DNA from: Chloroflexia bacterium
Lineage (GTDB): Bacteria; Chloroflexota; Chloroflexia; Thermobaculales; Thermobaculaceae
Direction of reading: 5' to 3'
Assembly (NCBI GenBank): GCA_030446765.1
Contig: JAUJMR010000009.1
Span: 34,257-68,075, forward strand
Length of the DNA stretch: 33,819 nucleotides
The first letter of the stretch is position 1. Every line of letters starts with the position of its first letter. Positions 8,659 to 15,915 of the stretch are shown piece by piece. The notes under the pieces were generated by a model that had not been told where the DNA came from, searched no databases, and worked only from the letters and a program-made list of their open reading frames with translations. The translations under genes were made by a program, and so were the position numbers.

Positions 8659-8724
8659 TTATAGATCAACTTGGTACCTCATATGAAGTACGTGCGGCTT
8701 GATCAGAGGGTAAAGCCTGTACAT
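8659..8724 (-). CDS. 21-residue putative leader peptide
   Basis: ATG 8724 is preceded by AAAGGAGG five bases upstream, the strongest ribosome binding site in the window. The frame reads MYRLYPLIKPHVLHMRYQVD plus one Leu, then TAA at 8659-8661. It is basic and aromatic-rich, with three Tyr and two His. Its 3' half lies in a stable hairpin, which is typical of attenuator leader peptides, although no run of a single amino acid is present. It may equally be a free small protein. Confidence 0.45.
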   Translation of the reverse strand: MYRLYPLIKPHVLHMRYQVDL

Positions 8725-8781
8725 ACAGCCCTCCTTTGATTCTGCTAGAGAACCTGGTGGCTCTCCGCTTCATTGGAGTAT

Positions 8782-8810
8782 ACCCTACCATAGAGTCGTG
8801 AGTATGTCAA
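8782..8810 (-). promoter_or_regulatory. Sigma-70-type promoter
   Basis: On the minus strand a perfect -35 TTGACA (8805-8810) is followed after 17 bases by TAGGGT (8782-8787). A second -10-like TATACT lies slightly downstream at 8777-8782. It drives transcription toward the leader ORF and terminator. Confidence 0.65.
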
Positions 8811-8943
8811 GGCTGGTGTAGCATCAGTTTCCCGACCCGCCGATCCAGCTTCAGCGCGCCGGATCCTGCGCTGCAAGCAGCTCGATGCTGTTGTCGCCGT
8901 GGACCAGCCTGGAGTATGGTATATCGCCTGGACGGGACGGTAG

Positions 8944-9903
8944 ATGCGGGAGATGGACGTGCAGAACTTTGAGATGGCGCGCGAGCGAATCGTCGAGAGC
9001 TTTCACCGAGAGTGGTCCGGGAAGCCCGAGTTGCCGATGCTGCGACTCTCATGGAGCAACTGGGGGTTTGGCCAGGAACCGCTCGCCGTCTCACTCCGCC
9101 GACTCGTGGAGAATGACATCCGGTTCGTCGAATTACACGGGAACCGCGTCGGCGCTGATCTCGGCTACGGCCCGAGCCAGATCCGCGCTTTGCTCGAGGA
9201 TTATGGCGTCGCAGTCAGCGGCATCTGCGGCATCTTCTCGGAGGATAACGATCTCTCCAGCAATCGCGGGTCTGTTCGCCAGCGCGCGATCGACTACATT
9301 CGCCGCAACTTGGAACTGGCATACGAGGTCGGCGCGGAGTACTTCCTGGTGGTCCCCGGCGCGGTGGGCAGGAGCCAGCCGGTAGACCCGTACGAGTTCG
9401 ACCGATCCGTCGAGTCGCTGCAAGGTGTCGCCGAGCAGTTCGTCCAGGCGGGTGTCCGGGGGGTGGTCGAGCCGATCCGCTCCGCCGAAGTGAGCTTCTG
9501 TCACACGCTCGCCGACGCCGTGGCGTACATCGAGGCGGTGGGACAACTCGGAATCCAGCACATCAACGCCGACATCTTTCACATGTACGTGGAGGAGACG
9601 AACCCGTACGAGGCGCTGGTGGCGCACGGTGAGCGCATCATCAACGTGCACCTCGCGGACACGAACCGGCGCGCTCTGGGTCAGGGCTGCCTCGACCTGG
9701 ACCTTGTGATCATGGCGCTGCACTGTACGGGCTATGCCACTCGCGGCTACTGCACTGCGGAACCGCTCGGGCCTGGTAGTGACCCGTACGTCGCGCTCTT
9801 TGGCAAGCCGGGCGCGGAGTCACTCGATCTGCTCGTCACCGAAACGGCCCGAACATTCCACGAACGCGAGCAGGCTGTCGCGGCGAGCATATCGACGGCA
9901 TAG
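8944..9903 (+). CDS. Sugar phosphate isomerase/epimerase (xylose-isomerase-like TIM barrel)
   Basis: A 319-residue protein of the AP-endonuclease-2/xylose-isomerase-like TIM barrel superfamily. Candidate metal ligands lie in the expected order and spacing for the D-tagatose/D-psicose 3-epimerase group: E176 in VVEPIR, D210 in INADIFHM, H236 in INVHLADTN and E273 in TAEPLG. There is no signal peptide. The likely reaction is epimerisation or isomerisation of a keto-sugar or inosose-type substrate using a divalent metal. The GGGACGG before ATG 8944 is a modest ribosome site; ATG 8953 is too close to its GGGAG. The promoter of the divergent leader RNA lies just upstream. The exact substrate cannot be told from sequence. 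Confidence 0.8.
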   Translation: MREMDVQNFEMARERIVESFHREWSGKPELPMLRLSWSNWGFGQEPLAVSLRRLVENDIRFVELHGNRVGADLGYGPSQIRALLEDYGVAVSGICGIFSEDNDLSSNRGSVRQRAIDYIRRNLELAYEVGAEYFLVVPGAVGRSQPVDPYEFDRSVESLQGVAEQFVQAGVRGVVEPIRSAEVSFCHTLADAVAYIEAVGQLGIQHINADIFHMYVEETNPYEALVAHGERIINVHLADTNRRALGQGCLDLDLVIMALHCTGYATRGYCTAEPLGPGSDPYVALFGKPGAESLDLLVTETARTFHEREQAVAASISTA

Positions 9904-10089
9904 GATCGCCATCCTCCCACGCGCCAAGTTAGCGGTCGCTGGGCCGATGGACGGCGGTTGGCGGATTCCGACTTCGGAGCGTTCGAGACAGGCCTGTGAG
10001 TGCGGGGAGCGGCCAGTGTCATGAGCACACCGGGGTTAGCTCGGTCAATCCGGGAATGGGTCATACGGTTGGCGCGACGAGTGGCCCGA

Positions 10090-10203
10090 TTACTCGTCCG
10101 GAGGGAGGCCGATCAGCCGCTGATATTCCGCCGCTTCCTCGAGCGTCAGTTCCCCGCAGTCGGGGCATGCCTATTCGTACACCAACTCGTCTTGGTGTCT
10201 CAT
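10090..10203 (-). pseudogene. Micro-ORF with CPDC zinc motif and an internal TAG
   Basis: ATG 10203 reads MRHQDELVYE, then TAG, then ACPDCGELTLEEAAEYQRLI ending GLPPDE and TAA at 10090-10092. The part after the stop looks like the C-terminus of a small zinc-ribbon protein. TAG is used as a normal stop by other genes here, so recoding is unlikely and the ORF is probably a remnant. The MITE at 10205 sits directly upstream, one base from the start codon. Confidence 0.3.
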
Positions 10204-10204
10204 A

Positions 10205-10323
10205 CGCAATCCGGTTGAAGACTACCCCATGTCATCCCGAACGCAGTGAGGGATCCGTATCCCGTACCACGGATTCCTCGCACGCTCGGAATGACAGATG
10301 CCCTAGGGTTCAGCCGGATTGCG
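10205..10323. mobile_element. 119-bp MITE, copy A
   Basis: Terminal inverted repeats 10205-10220 (CGCAATCCGGTTGAAG) and 10308-10323 (reverse complement CGCAATCCGGCTGAAC) match at 14 of 16 positions. The interior contains nested palindromes (GTCATCCCGAACGCAGTGAG pairing with CGCTCGGAATGAC). TA lies directly outside the left end. It has no coding capacity and resembles a non-autonomous Tc1/IS630-type element. Confidence 0.75.
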
Positions 10324-11165
10324 ATAATGGTACTTTGTTGCCTCTGGGCTACGAGTCTATATAGAGTTGTTCGCACTCAACGATTCGCTACGACATTGCT
10401 GGGTCTTCTCTCGGCCTATCGCGCCCATTGGAGGGGCTTCACCCTCATCCAACAAACTATCGATAACAGAACAATCAGACGAGCGGCCACGAAAAGCTGC
10501 ACGGGTGCGAGCAGGACTTCGCAGGGTAGTTGAGGGGAGGCCCGGTGGAGTTTCTCGCTGCAATGGCGGGAGACGTCTAGTTAGCCGCTGAGTACCCGGC
10601 GGTCTGGTCGGGCGCGGTGACAGAAGGCCCAGACTCTGTTAGTGGAGCGCGGGCCTTCCGTGAGTGGTCACGGCACGTGGTGCGACGCACGCCCGCAACG
10701 CTCATGGTGTTCTACGCAGTGGCGGTGCTTTTGGATGCCCTCTCGGATCGGTATCGTAGCTCGGCACGGCGGTGATCGCACATTCGGTGGGAACGAGCGG
10801 GCGGCGAGGCAAGCAAACCAAGTCTGCGGTCCGCGCCCGGCACCCCGGAGTGCCCGCGGCGTTACGTTAACCCGATGTTGACCTTCCCATTTACCGCGTT
10901 TTGACCTTGGCCATTTACACTCAGTGCGTGTGGGGCGCACGGGCACGCAGCGTCTCAGGTCAGGATCGGACATGGCAAGGCAATGGCGGACCATCGCAAG
11001 CATGGCGCAGTGCGAAGCTACTCGCACCGGCGGTACCGTTCCCGGCAACCTTGCCGGGCCGCCTTTTGGGCGAACTGCTCCCGTCTCGTTCCATCCCCGA
11101 TTGGGGGCCATCCCCGCATGTTCGCGTGTCGACGACGTATGCGAGAGAAAGGGTCAAGAAGCACC
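10324..11165. other. Long stretch without a recognisable gene
   Basis: Several open frames exist on both strands, but none has protein-like composition combined with a ribosome binding site. It contains an 8-bp inverted repeat with a 20-nt loop (10623-10630 and 10651-10658, GAAGGCCC/GGGCCTTC) without a T-run, and the tandem repeat at 10878-10918. It probably includes the 5' region of the zinc-ribbon gene at 11166. Confidence 0.5.
10878..10918. repeat. Tandem repeat resembling an IS21-type element end
   Basis: TTGACCTTCCCATTTAC (10878-10894) is followed after 6 bases by TTGACCTTGGCCATTTAC (10901-10918). Read from the other strand this gives TGTAAATGGCCAAGGTCAA repeated, a layout like the multiple repeats at IS21-family termini. 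No istA/istB coding is visible, so it may be an orphan end. Confidence 0.4.
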
Positions 11166-11471
11166 ATGAGCTTTGAGGACAAGACGCTAACGTGCCGGGA
11201 CTGCGGAACGCAATTTCTTTTCTCCGCCGGAGAGCAGGAGTTCTTCGCTGGTCGTGGGTTGCTGAACGAGCCTGGTAGGTGTCCGTCCTGCCGCTCCGTT
11301 CGTAAGGCGCAGCGCGCTGCCGGACTAGACGGCCCGCGCGAGATGCACGAGGTAACCTGTGATCAGTGTGGTGGCGTGGCTCGCGTGCCGTTCCTCCCAC
11401 GCAACGATAAGCCCGTCTACTGTTCCGAGTGCTTCGAGCTGGTCCGCGCCGGACAGGTCGCACAGGCCTAA
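11166..11471 (+). CDS. Zinc-ribbon protein (four CxxC knuckles)
   Basis: A 101-residue protein that starts MSFEDKTLTCRDCGTQFLFS at ATG 11166. Four Cys pairs (C-R-D-C, C-P-S-C, C-D-Q-C, C-S-E-C) form two treble-clef or ribbon zinc sites separated by a basic linker (VRKAQRAAGL). The first half matches the 'probable zinc-ribbon' proteins common in Chloroflexota and Cyanobacteria, typified by LTCRDCGxxFxFSAGEQEF. It is likely a cytoplasmic nucleic-acid- or protein-binding factor; no enzyme motif is present. The frame is open far upstream, but this ATG has the family's normal N-terminus. The stop is TAA 11469-11471. It is transcribed alone, toward dtd on the opposite strand. Confidence 0.8.
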   Translation: MSFEDKTLTCRDCGTQFLFSAGEQEFFAGRGLLNEPGRCPSCRSVRKAQRAAGLDGPREMHEVTCDQCGGVARVPFLPRNDKPVYCSECFELVRAGQVAQA

Positions 11472-11638
11472 CGCCGGACCGGTCTTCTGCCGTCGGGTGT
11501 GAGGCGCTATCCCTCCCTTGCGGGCGCCGGGCACCTAGAGTGGAACGCTACGAGAGCGCGATGAGCGTCGTCGATAGGACGGCGTAGATCGTCCTGGGTG
11601 CCCGCGAAAATGCTGGTAAGCCTCGGAGCCACGCGCGG

Positions 11639-12076
11639 CTATCCCTCGAGCAGCAACGTCACCGGTCCGTCGTTGACGAGCCCCACGAGCATGTGCGCGC
11701 CGAACTGCCCGCGCGAGACCCGCACACCCAGCCGGTCCAGTGCGGCGCCGAACTCTTCCACCAGAGCGCGTGCCTGCTCCGGCTCCTCCGCCCCCACGAA
11801 GCTCGGTCTTCGGCCCTTCCGGGTGTCGCCAAGCAGCGTGAACTGCGAGACGACGAGCGCGTCGCCGCCGATATCCAGAACGGAGCGGTCGAAACGTCCC
11901 GATTCGCCGGCAAACACACGTAGCCTCGACACTTTGCTCGCGAGTGCCCGCGCCGCCTCCACACTATCCCCGCGGGCGGCGCCGACGAGGAGCAGCAGTC
12001 CGTGGTCGATGCGAGCGATCTGTTCTCCGTCGACGGTCACGGACGCGGAAGCGACCCGCTGCAACAGGACCTTCAC
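11639..12076 (-). CDS. dtd: D-aminoacyl-tRNA deacylase
   Basis: A 145-residue protein of the normal length for DTD, which hydrolyses D-amino acids (and glycine) mischarged onto tRNA. Signature motifs are present: MKVLLQRVASASVTVDGE at the N-terminus, the SQFTLLGDTRKGRRPSF block around residues 77-93 that includes the catalytic-site SQxxL, and NDGPVT near the C-terminus (the Gly-cisPro-type selectivity loop that rejects L-amino acids). It is cytoplasmic and dimeric in known members. It lies 72 bases downstream of the HMA-like gene on the same strand, so the two may be co-transcribed, and argS lies divergently beyond them, giving a local cluster around tRNA charging. Confidence 0.93.
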   Translation of the reverse strand: MKVLLQRVASASVTVDGEQIARIDHGLLLLVGAARGDSVEAARALASKVSRLRVFAGESGRFDRSVLDIGGDALVVSQFTLLGDTRKGRRPSFVGAEEPEQARALVEEFGAALDRLGVRVSRGQFGAHMLVGLVNDGPVTLLLEG

Positions 12077-12148
12077 GGGGCGCTCTTCAGGACGCGCAAG
12101 GCGGATATGCCGGCCCGCGATCGAGTCCAGAGCCGGGCGCGCCGATTT

Positions 12149-12415
12149 CTAATCGCCAACGTCCGAGAGTGTCGTCACCGTGTAGCCGAGGTTCTGAATC
12201 TGCTCGTGTATCGAGCGCGGATTCGTCTCGGTGGGGTCATATGCAATCGCCGCTCGGTGGACCATCAACGGTGCGTCGTCGGATTCCGTGTCCGGGGTCC
12301 CGAGTTCCACCGCGCGCACACCGGCTATCTCGCCGATGTTCTTCTCGAGATCACCCGAGATGGCACCGGCCGCGGCCTCGTTGATGAATAGGGTCACCGT
12401 ATCAGCTTGGCTCAT
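12149..12415 (-). CDS. HMA-like small protein without the CxxC metal site
   Basis: An 88-residue protein starting at ATG 12415 behind GAGGAGG. The pattern (VTLFINEAA ... LEKNIGEIAGVRAVELG ... AIAYDPTETNPRSIHEQI QNLGYTV) follows the beta-alpha-beta layout of heavy-metal-associated domains, whose usual ending is VxYDP...IxxxIexxGYxV. The metal-binding CxxC that should sit in the first loop is absent (NEAAAGAISG instead), and the protein has no Cys at all. It therefore keeps the fold but probably not copper or mercury binding, and may act in protein-protein interaction. It is placed upstream of dtd on the same strand. A longer frame begins at 12460, but this start has the better ribosome site. 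Confidence 0.65.
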   Translation of the reverse strand: MSQADTVTLFINEAAAGAISGDLEKNIGEIAGVRAVELGTPDTESDDAPLMVHRAAIAYDPTETNPRSIHEQIQNLGYTVTTLSDVGD

Positions 12416-12530
12416 CGTCGCCTCCTCGCTGCCTGTCGGCAAGCACAAGATGTGCCGCACGTGACCTGCAGAACAGGCGGACGGCTGTGGGGAATGTCAC
12501 GGCGCTGCTGATGAGTGAAGAGAGATGATA

Positions 12531-12649
12531 CGGACTCCGGCTGGACGGTAGGGCATCTGTCATTCCGAGCATGCGAGGAATCCGTGGTACGGGATACGGA
12601 TCCCTCACTGCGTTCGGGATGACACACATCATCAATCAGTTGGATCGCA
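12531..12649. mobile_element. 119-bp MITE, copy B (inverted relative to copy A)
   Basis: Same length as copy A and homologous throughout in inverted orientation; the core GTCATTCCGAG...CTCGGAATGAC-type palindrome and the internal GTGGTACGGGATACGGATCC are near-identical. It is flanked by TA on both sides (12529-12530 and 12650-12651). The ends are more diverged (CGGACTCCGGCTGGAC; right end TTGGATCGCA). It lies between the HMA-like gene and argS, in their shared upstream region. Confidence 0.75.
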
Positions 12650-12769
12650 TATGGTACATCGCGACGGCGTCTCCTGCTACCGCGCGGCGCGCTGATTCAC
12701 CTATAATTCCTCCAGTCCTTCGCGTCCAAACTCCGGGCGTTCTCTGTATCCTGATTGCTGGAGCTGCAC

Positions 12770-14566
12770 GTGGTACTCACCCAAAACGAAGAACAAGCGC
12801 GCGAGGCTCTTGCGGAGTCACTGCGCGAACTAGGCACGGAGCCACCCGCGACGCTCGACCTGCGCCGCATCCCCTTCTCCGGCCAGTGGGGGCTTGCGAG
12901 CTCCGTCTGTATGCAGCTGTCCCGATCTAACGGGCGTGATCCTGTTCCCGAGGGCTTGTCCAAGAAGGAGGCGAAGCAGTGGGAACAGGCGCGGTCGCGC
13001 GAGCGATCGCAGCACCTGGCCGAGCAGGTCGCCGCCCGACTACGCGATCGTGGCCTCTTCTCGGACGTGCAGGCGCAGAACGGCTACGTCAACATGTACT
13101 TCGACACCGCCGAGGTCGCCCGTCGCCTCCTGCGCGATGTCCACATCTCGGGCGAGAACTACGGCCGGGGTGAACGAAAGTCGGAGACCGTGATGGTCGA
13201 GTACGGCCAGCCGAACACCCACAAGATGCTCCATATCGGCCACCTGCGCAATATCGCCCTCGGCGATGCGCTCTCCCGCATCCTGGATTTCGACGGCTAC
13301 CCCGTTCTCAAGGCGTCGTATATCGGCGACATCGGCTCGATGGTCATAAAGTGGCTCTGGGGCTACCAGAAGTGGCACGCGGGCGAACAGCCAGGCGAGG
13401 ACATCGGCGCGTGGATGGAGCGCATCTACGTGGAGGCGAATAGCGCCATCACCGATAGCCAGGAGTACGAGGCGGAATATCGCGAGACCTTCGCTCGCTG
13501 GGACCGGCAGGATCCGGATATTCGCCAGCTCTGGGAGCAGACACGGGAGTGGAGCCTGGAGTACTTCAAGCGCGCCTTCGGTGAGCTTGGCGTCACGTTC
13601 GACATGTGGTTCTACGAGAGTGAGTTCGAGGAATCGGGAAAGCAGGTCGTGCGGGAGCTGCTGGAGCGCGGCATCGCGGAGATCGACGATGGCGCTCCGA
13701 TCGTGCGCCTTGATGAGAAGTTGGGACTCACCCAGGAGACGTACCGGAACTTCTTGCTGCAGCGTAGTGACGGCACCTCCCTCTACCAGACGAAGGAGCT
13801 CGCGCTTACCCAGCGCAAGTTCGACGAGTACAACATAGACCGCTCCCTCGTCCTGGTGGATGTTCGGCAGACACTGTACTTTCAGCAGGTGTTCAAGACG
13901 CTGGAGCTCTTCGGCTACGAACAGGCCGCCCGGAGCACCCATGTGCCGTACGAGCTGGTGACGCTCACTACTGGCCCGATGTCCTCGCGCAAGGGCAACA
14001 CCGTCGGCTACGGGGAGCTCGCGCATGATATGCGCGACCGCGCCCTGGCCACCGTGCGCGAGAAGAATCCCGAGATGCCGCCCGAGCAGCAGGAGGAGAT
14101 CGCCCGGCTCGTAAGTGTCGGTGCGATGAAGTTTGGCATGCTCGACCGCGATAACACGAAGCTGCTGGTGTTTGACCGTGAGGAGGCGCTCGACTTCGAC
14201 GGCTTCAGTGCACCGTACGTGCAGTACGCCCATGCTCGCGCGTGCCGTATCCTGGAGAAGGCGCCCGAGATAGACTGGGATTCCCTGCAGGCCGAGGCGC
14301 TTACGCCGACCGAGACGAACCTGCTGGAGGCGATCGGTGGGCTGCGCGAGGCCGTGGACCGCGCGGCACGGGAGTATAAGCCGCTGCACGTTGTCACGTA
14401 CGCGTACAATCTGGCGCGCGTCTTCTCGGAGTTCTACCGTGAGTCGCCGGTGCTACGCGCGGAAGGAAGTGTCCAGAACGTGCGGCTCGCGCTCGTGGAC
14501 GCGACACGAGTAACGATTGCGAACGCGCTGCGGCTCGTAGGGATTCCCTCACCGGAGGTGATGTAG
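12770..14566 (+). CDS. argS: Arginyl-tRNA synthetase
   Basis: A class I aminoacyl-tRNA synthetase of about 598 residues that joins arginine to tRNA-Arg. Visible features are an N-terminal Add1-like domain, the HIGH motif as HIGHLRNIALGDAL (about residue 155), the AYIGD-type motif SYIGDIGSMV, DVRQTLYFQQVF, and the KMSKS equivalent PMSSRKGNTV (about residue 405), followed by an anticodon-binding domain whose end has the usual DALRLVGI-like signature (NALRLVGIPSPEVM). I chose GTG 12770 because GGAG lies six bases upstream; TTG 12755 is in frame but has no ribosome site. The arginine-deiminase-like gene follows after a few bases. A MITE sits just upstream and could affect the promoter. Confidence 0.95.
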   Translation: MVLTQNEEQAREALAESLRELGTEPPATLDLRRIPFSGQWGLASSVCMQLSRSNGRDPVPEGLSKKEAKQWEQARSRERSQHLAEQVAARLRDRGLFSDVQAQNGYVNMYFDTAEVARRLLRDVHISGENYGRGERKSETVMVEYGQPNTHKMLHIGHLRNIALGDALSRILDFDGYPVLKASYIGDIGSMVIKWLWGYQKWHAGEQPGEDIGAWMERIYVEANSAITDSQEYEAEYRETFARWDRQDPDIRQLWEQTREWSLEYFKRAFGELGVTFDMWFYESEFEESGKQVVRELLERGIAEIDDGAPIVRLDEKLGLTQETYRNFLLQRSDGTSLYQTKELALTQRKFDEYNIDRSLVLVDVRQTLYFQQVFKTLELFGYEQAARSTHVPYELVTLTTGPMSSRKGNTVGYGELAHDMRDRALATVREKNPEMPPEQQEEIARLVSVGAMKFGMLDRDNTKLLVFDREEALDFDGFSAPYVQYAHARACRILEKAPEIDWDSLQAEALTPTETNLLEAIGGLREAVDRAAREYKPLHVVTYAYNLARVFSEFYRESPVLRAEGSVQNVRLALVDATRVTIANALRLVGIPSPEVM

Positions 14567-14584
14567 CCGGTGCCGGAGCCAAGC

Positions 14585-15868
14585 GTGGGCTCCGAGACGG
14601 GCCTTTTGCGCAAGGTCGTTGTACACACGCCCGGCCGCGAGATCAGCCGCGTTTCTCCTGCGAACCAGCGGGAGTACGGGTTCAACGATATCCTGTACGA
14701 GCGCTACGCGACCCGCGAGCACGACACACTTGTCGCACTCCTGCGTGACGTGTTCCACGTCGAGGTGCTCCAGTTTTGCGACCTGCTGTCGGATGCACTG
14801 ACACGAGCGAACTCGATGGACCGGTTGCGCCTGCTGCAGACGGTGGGCCAGATGGAGGGCCTTGAGCCGCGCGAGCTTGATCGCCTCCTGGCGCTGAATG
14901 AGAGCAACGGCAACGGGGTCGTGCAGGCTGCCACCGGTCGGCTGATTCATGGGGAGCCGGTGCGCTCCGATGCCTCTGTTAGCGAGTTCCTGAACCACAA
15001 CCTCTACCATCTGCCGCCCTTGCCGAATCTTATGCTGGTCCGCGACCTAGCCGCCGTGGTGCACGACCACCTGTTCGTCACGTGGAACGCCGTACCCGTG
15101 CGTCGTCGGGAGAATTTGTTGTGGCGCTTCATGCTGCAGTATTCCGAGATGCTCGCGGAGCTCTCTTGGTCGAACTGGCTGGTCGATGATCTGGAGATGC
15201 CGAACGTCCCGCTCCTCTCGCTCGATGGCGGGAACATCGTGCAGCCCGCGCCCAACGTCATCGTCGTGGGCCAGAGTTCTCGCACCGGCGCGGAGGCCAT
15301 CGGCAAGCTCACCGGGTGGCTGGAGGAGCATACAAACAGCGAGACCCACCTCTTTATCGTGGACCTGCCGCGGCAGATCGAGCACCTCGACACGGTGCTC
15401 ACGATGCTCAGCTACGACGAGTGCCTCGTGTTTCCACCCTCGCTATTCGGCAATGGGCCTGAGAGCGTGAACGTCCTGCACGTGATCTTTCGGCCCGGCG
15501 GGGGGATGGTGAGCGCCCGCCCTCCGGAGTTGCTTGGACCGTTGGGCGAGGCACTCGGGGTGCCCCTTCGACCCGTGAGCTGCGGCGGCGATAACCCGCT
15601 GGAGCAGCGGCGCGAGCAGTGGTGGGGCGGAGCGTGCGTGCTCGCGGTTGCTCCAGGCAAGCTGATCGCGTTCCGCAGCGCGCAGCGGACTCTCGCGGAG
15701 CTGGAAGCGCGCGGCTATGCCCGGCTCGAGAGCGGGGCCGTGCTCTCCGGCGAGAGCGACCCGCACGCGCACGAGAAGTGCGTCATCCTGGTGCGCGGCT
15801 CCGAGCTCTCCCGTGCCCGCGGCGGTCCACGCTCGTACGTGCTTCCCCTGGTTCGGGATTCGATATAA
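14585..15868 (+). CDS. Arginine deiminase-like protein lacking the catalytic cysteine
   Basis: A protein of about 427 residues that aligns along its length with arginine deiminase (arginine to citrulline plus ammonia). Family landmarks are LRKVVVHTPGREISRV at the N-terminus, LPPLPNLMLVRDLAAVV (equivalent to PMPNLYFTRD), LSLDGGNIV (equivalent to IEGGD), EHLDTVLTML (catalytic His and Asp kept), REQWWGGACVLAVAPG, and the C-terminal RARGGPRSYVLPLVRD. In active enzymes the last motif is GGPRCMSMP; here the nucleophile Cys is Ser (TCG at 15833-15835), and EGGD reads DGGN. It is therefore probably inactive or altered in chemistry. GTG 14585 has GGAG six bases upstream; GTG 14570 is an alternative. 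The gene follows argS within about 20 bases, implying co-expression and an arginine-linked role such as sensing or regulation. Confidence 0.8.
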   Translation: MGSETGLLRKVVVHTPGREISRVSPANQREYGFNDILYERYATREHDTLVALLRDVFHVEVLQFCDLLSDALTRANSMDRLRLLQTVGQMEGLEPRELDRLLALNESNGNGVVQAATGRLIHGEPVRSDASVSEFLNHNLYHLPPLPNLMLVRDLAAVVHDHLFVTWNAVPVRRRENLLWRFMLQYSEMLAELSWSNWLVDDLEMPNVPLLSLDGGNIVQPAPNVIVVGQSSRTGAEAIGKLTGWLEEHTNSETHLFIVDLPRQIEHLDTVLTMLSYDECLVFPPSLFGNGPESVNVLHVIFRPGGGMVSARPPELLGPLGEALGVPLRPVSCGGDNPLEQRREQWWGGACVLAVAPGKLIAFRSAQRTLAELEARGYARLESGAVLSGESDPHAHEKCVILVRGSELSRARGGPRSYVLPLVRDSI

Positions 15869-15915
15869 ACAGAACGCACGACCACAACCGGTGCCGTCGC
15901 CGAGGCCGCTCGCTC

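Larger units (their letters stand above)
8541..8775 (-). ncRNA. Candidate structured leader RNA or small RNA
   Basis: The minus-strand transcript from the promoter at 8782-8810 would fold into a series of hairpins before the terminator. One is a nested stem in which 8699-8704 pairs with 8664-8669 and encloses a perfect 7-bp stem-loop at 8674-8691 (loop ATAT). Next come GCCCCG-CTA-CGGGGC at 8643-8657 and a 5-bp stem at 8606-8625, then the terminator hairpin. The first stem overlaps the 21-codon ORF, so ribosome movement could alter the fold. I do not recognise a known riboswitch or housekeeping RNA. Confidence 0.45.

Noticed and set aside
10171..10173. Possible recoding of UAG in the CPDC micro-ORF and in the surface-protein gene
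   Set aside because: TAG serves as the normal stop of argS, dtd and tatA in this window, so reassignment is not credible.
10623..10658. GAAGGCCC...GGGCCTTC inverted repeat as a terminator
   Set aside because: The loop is 20 bases and no T-run follows on either strand.
13040..14389. Long minus-strand ORF (449 codons) opposite argS
   Set aside because: It is a shadow of a certain gene in GC-rich DNA; its composition is Arg/Leu/Val-biased with no domain and no ribosome site.
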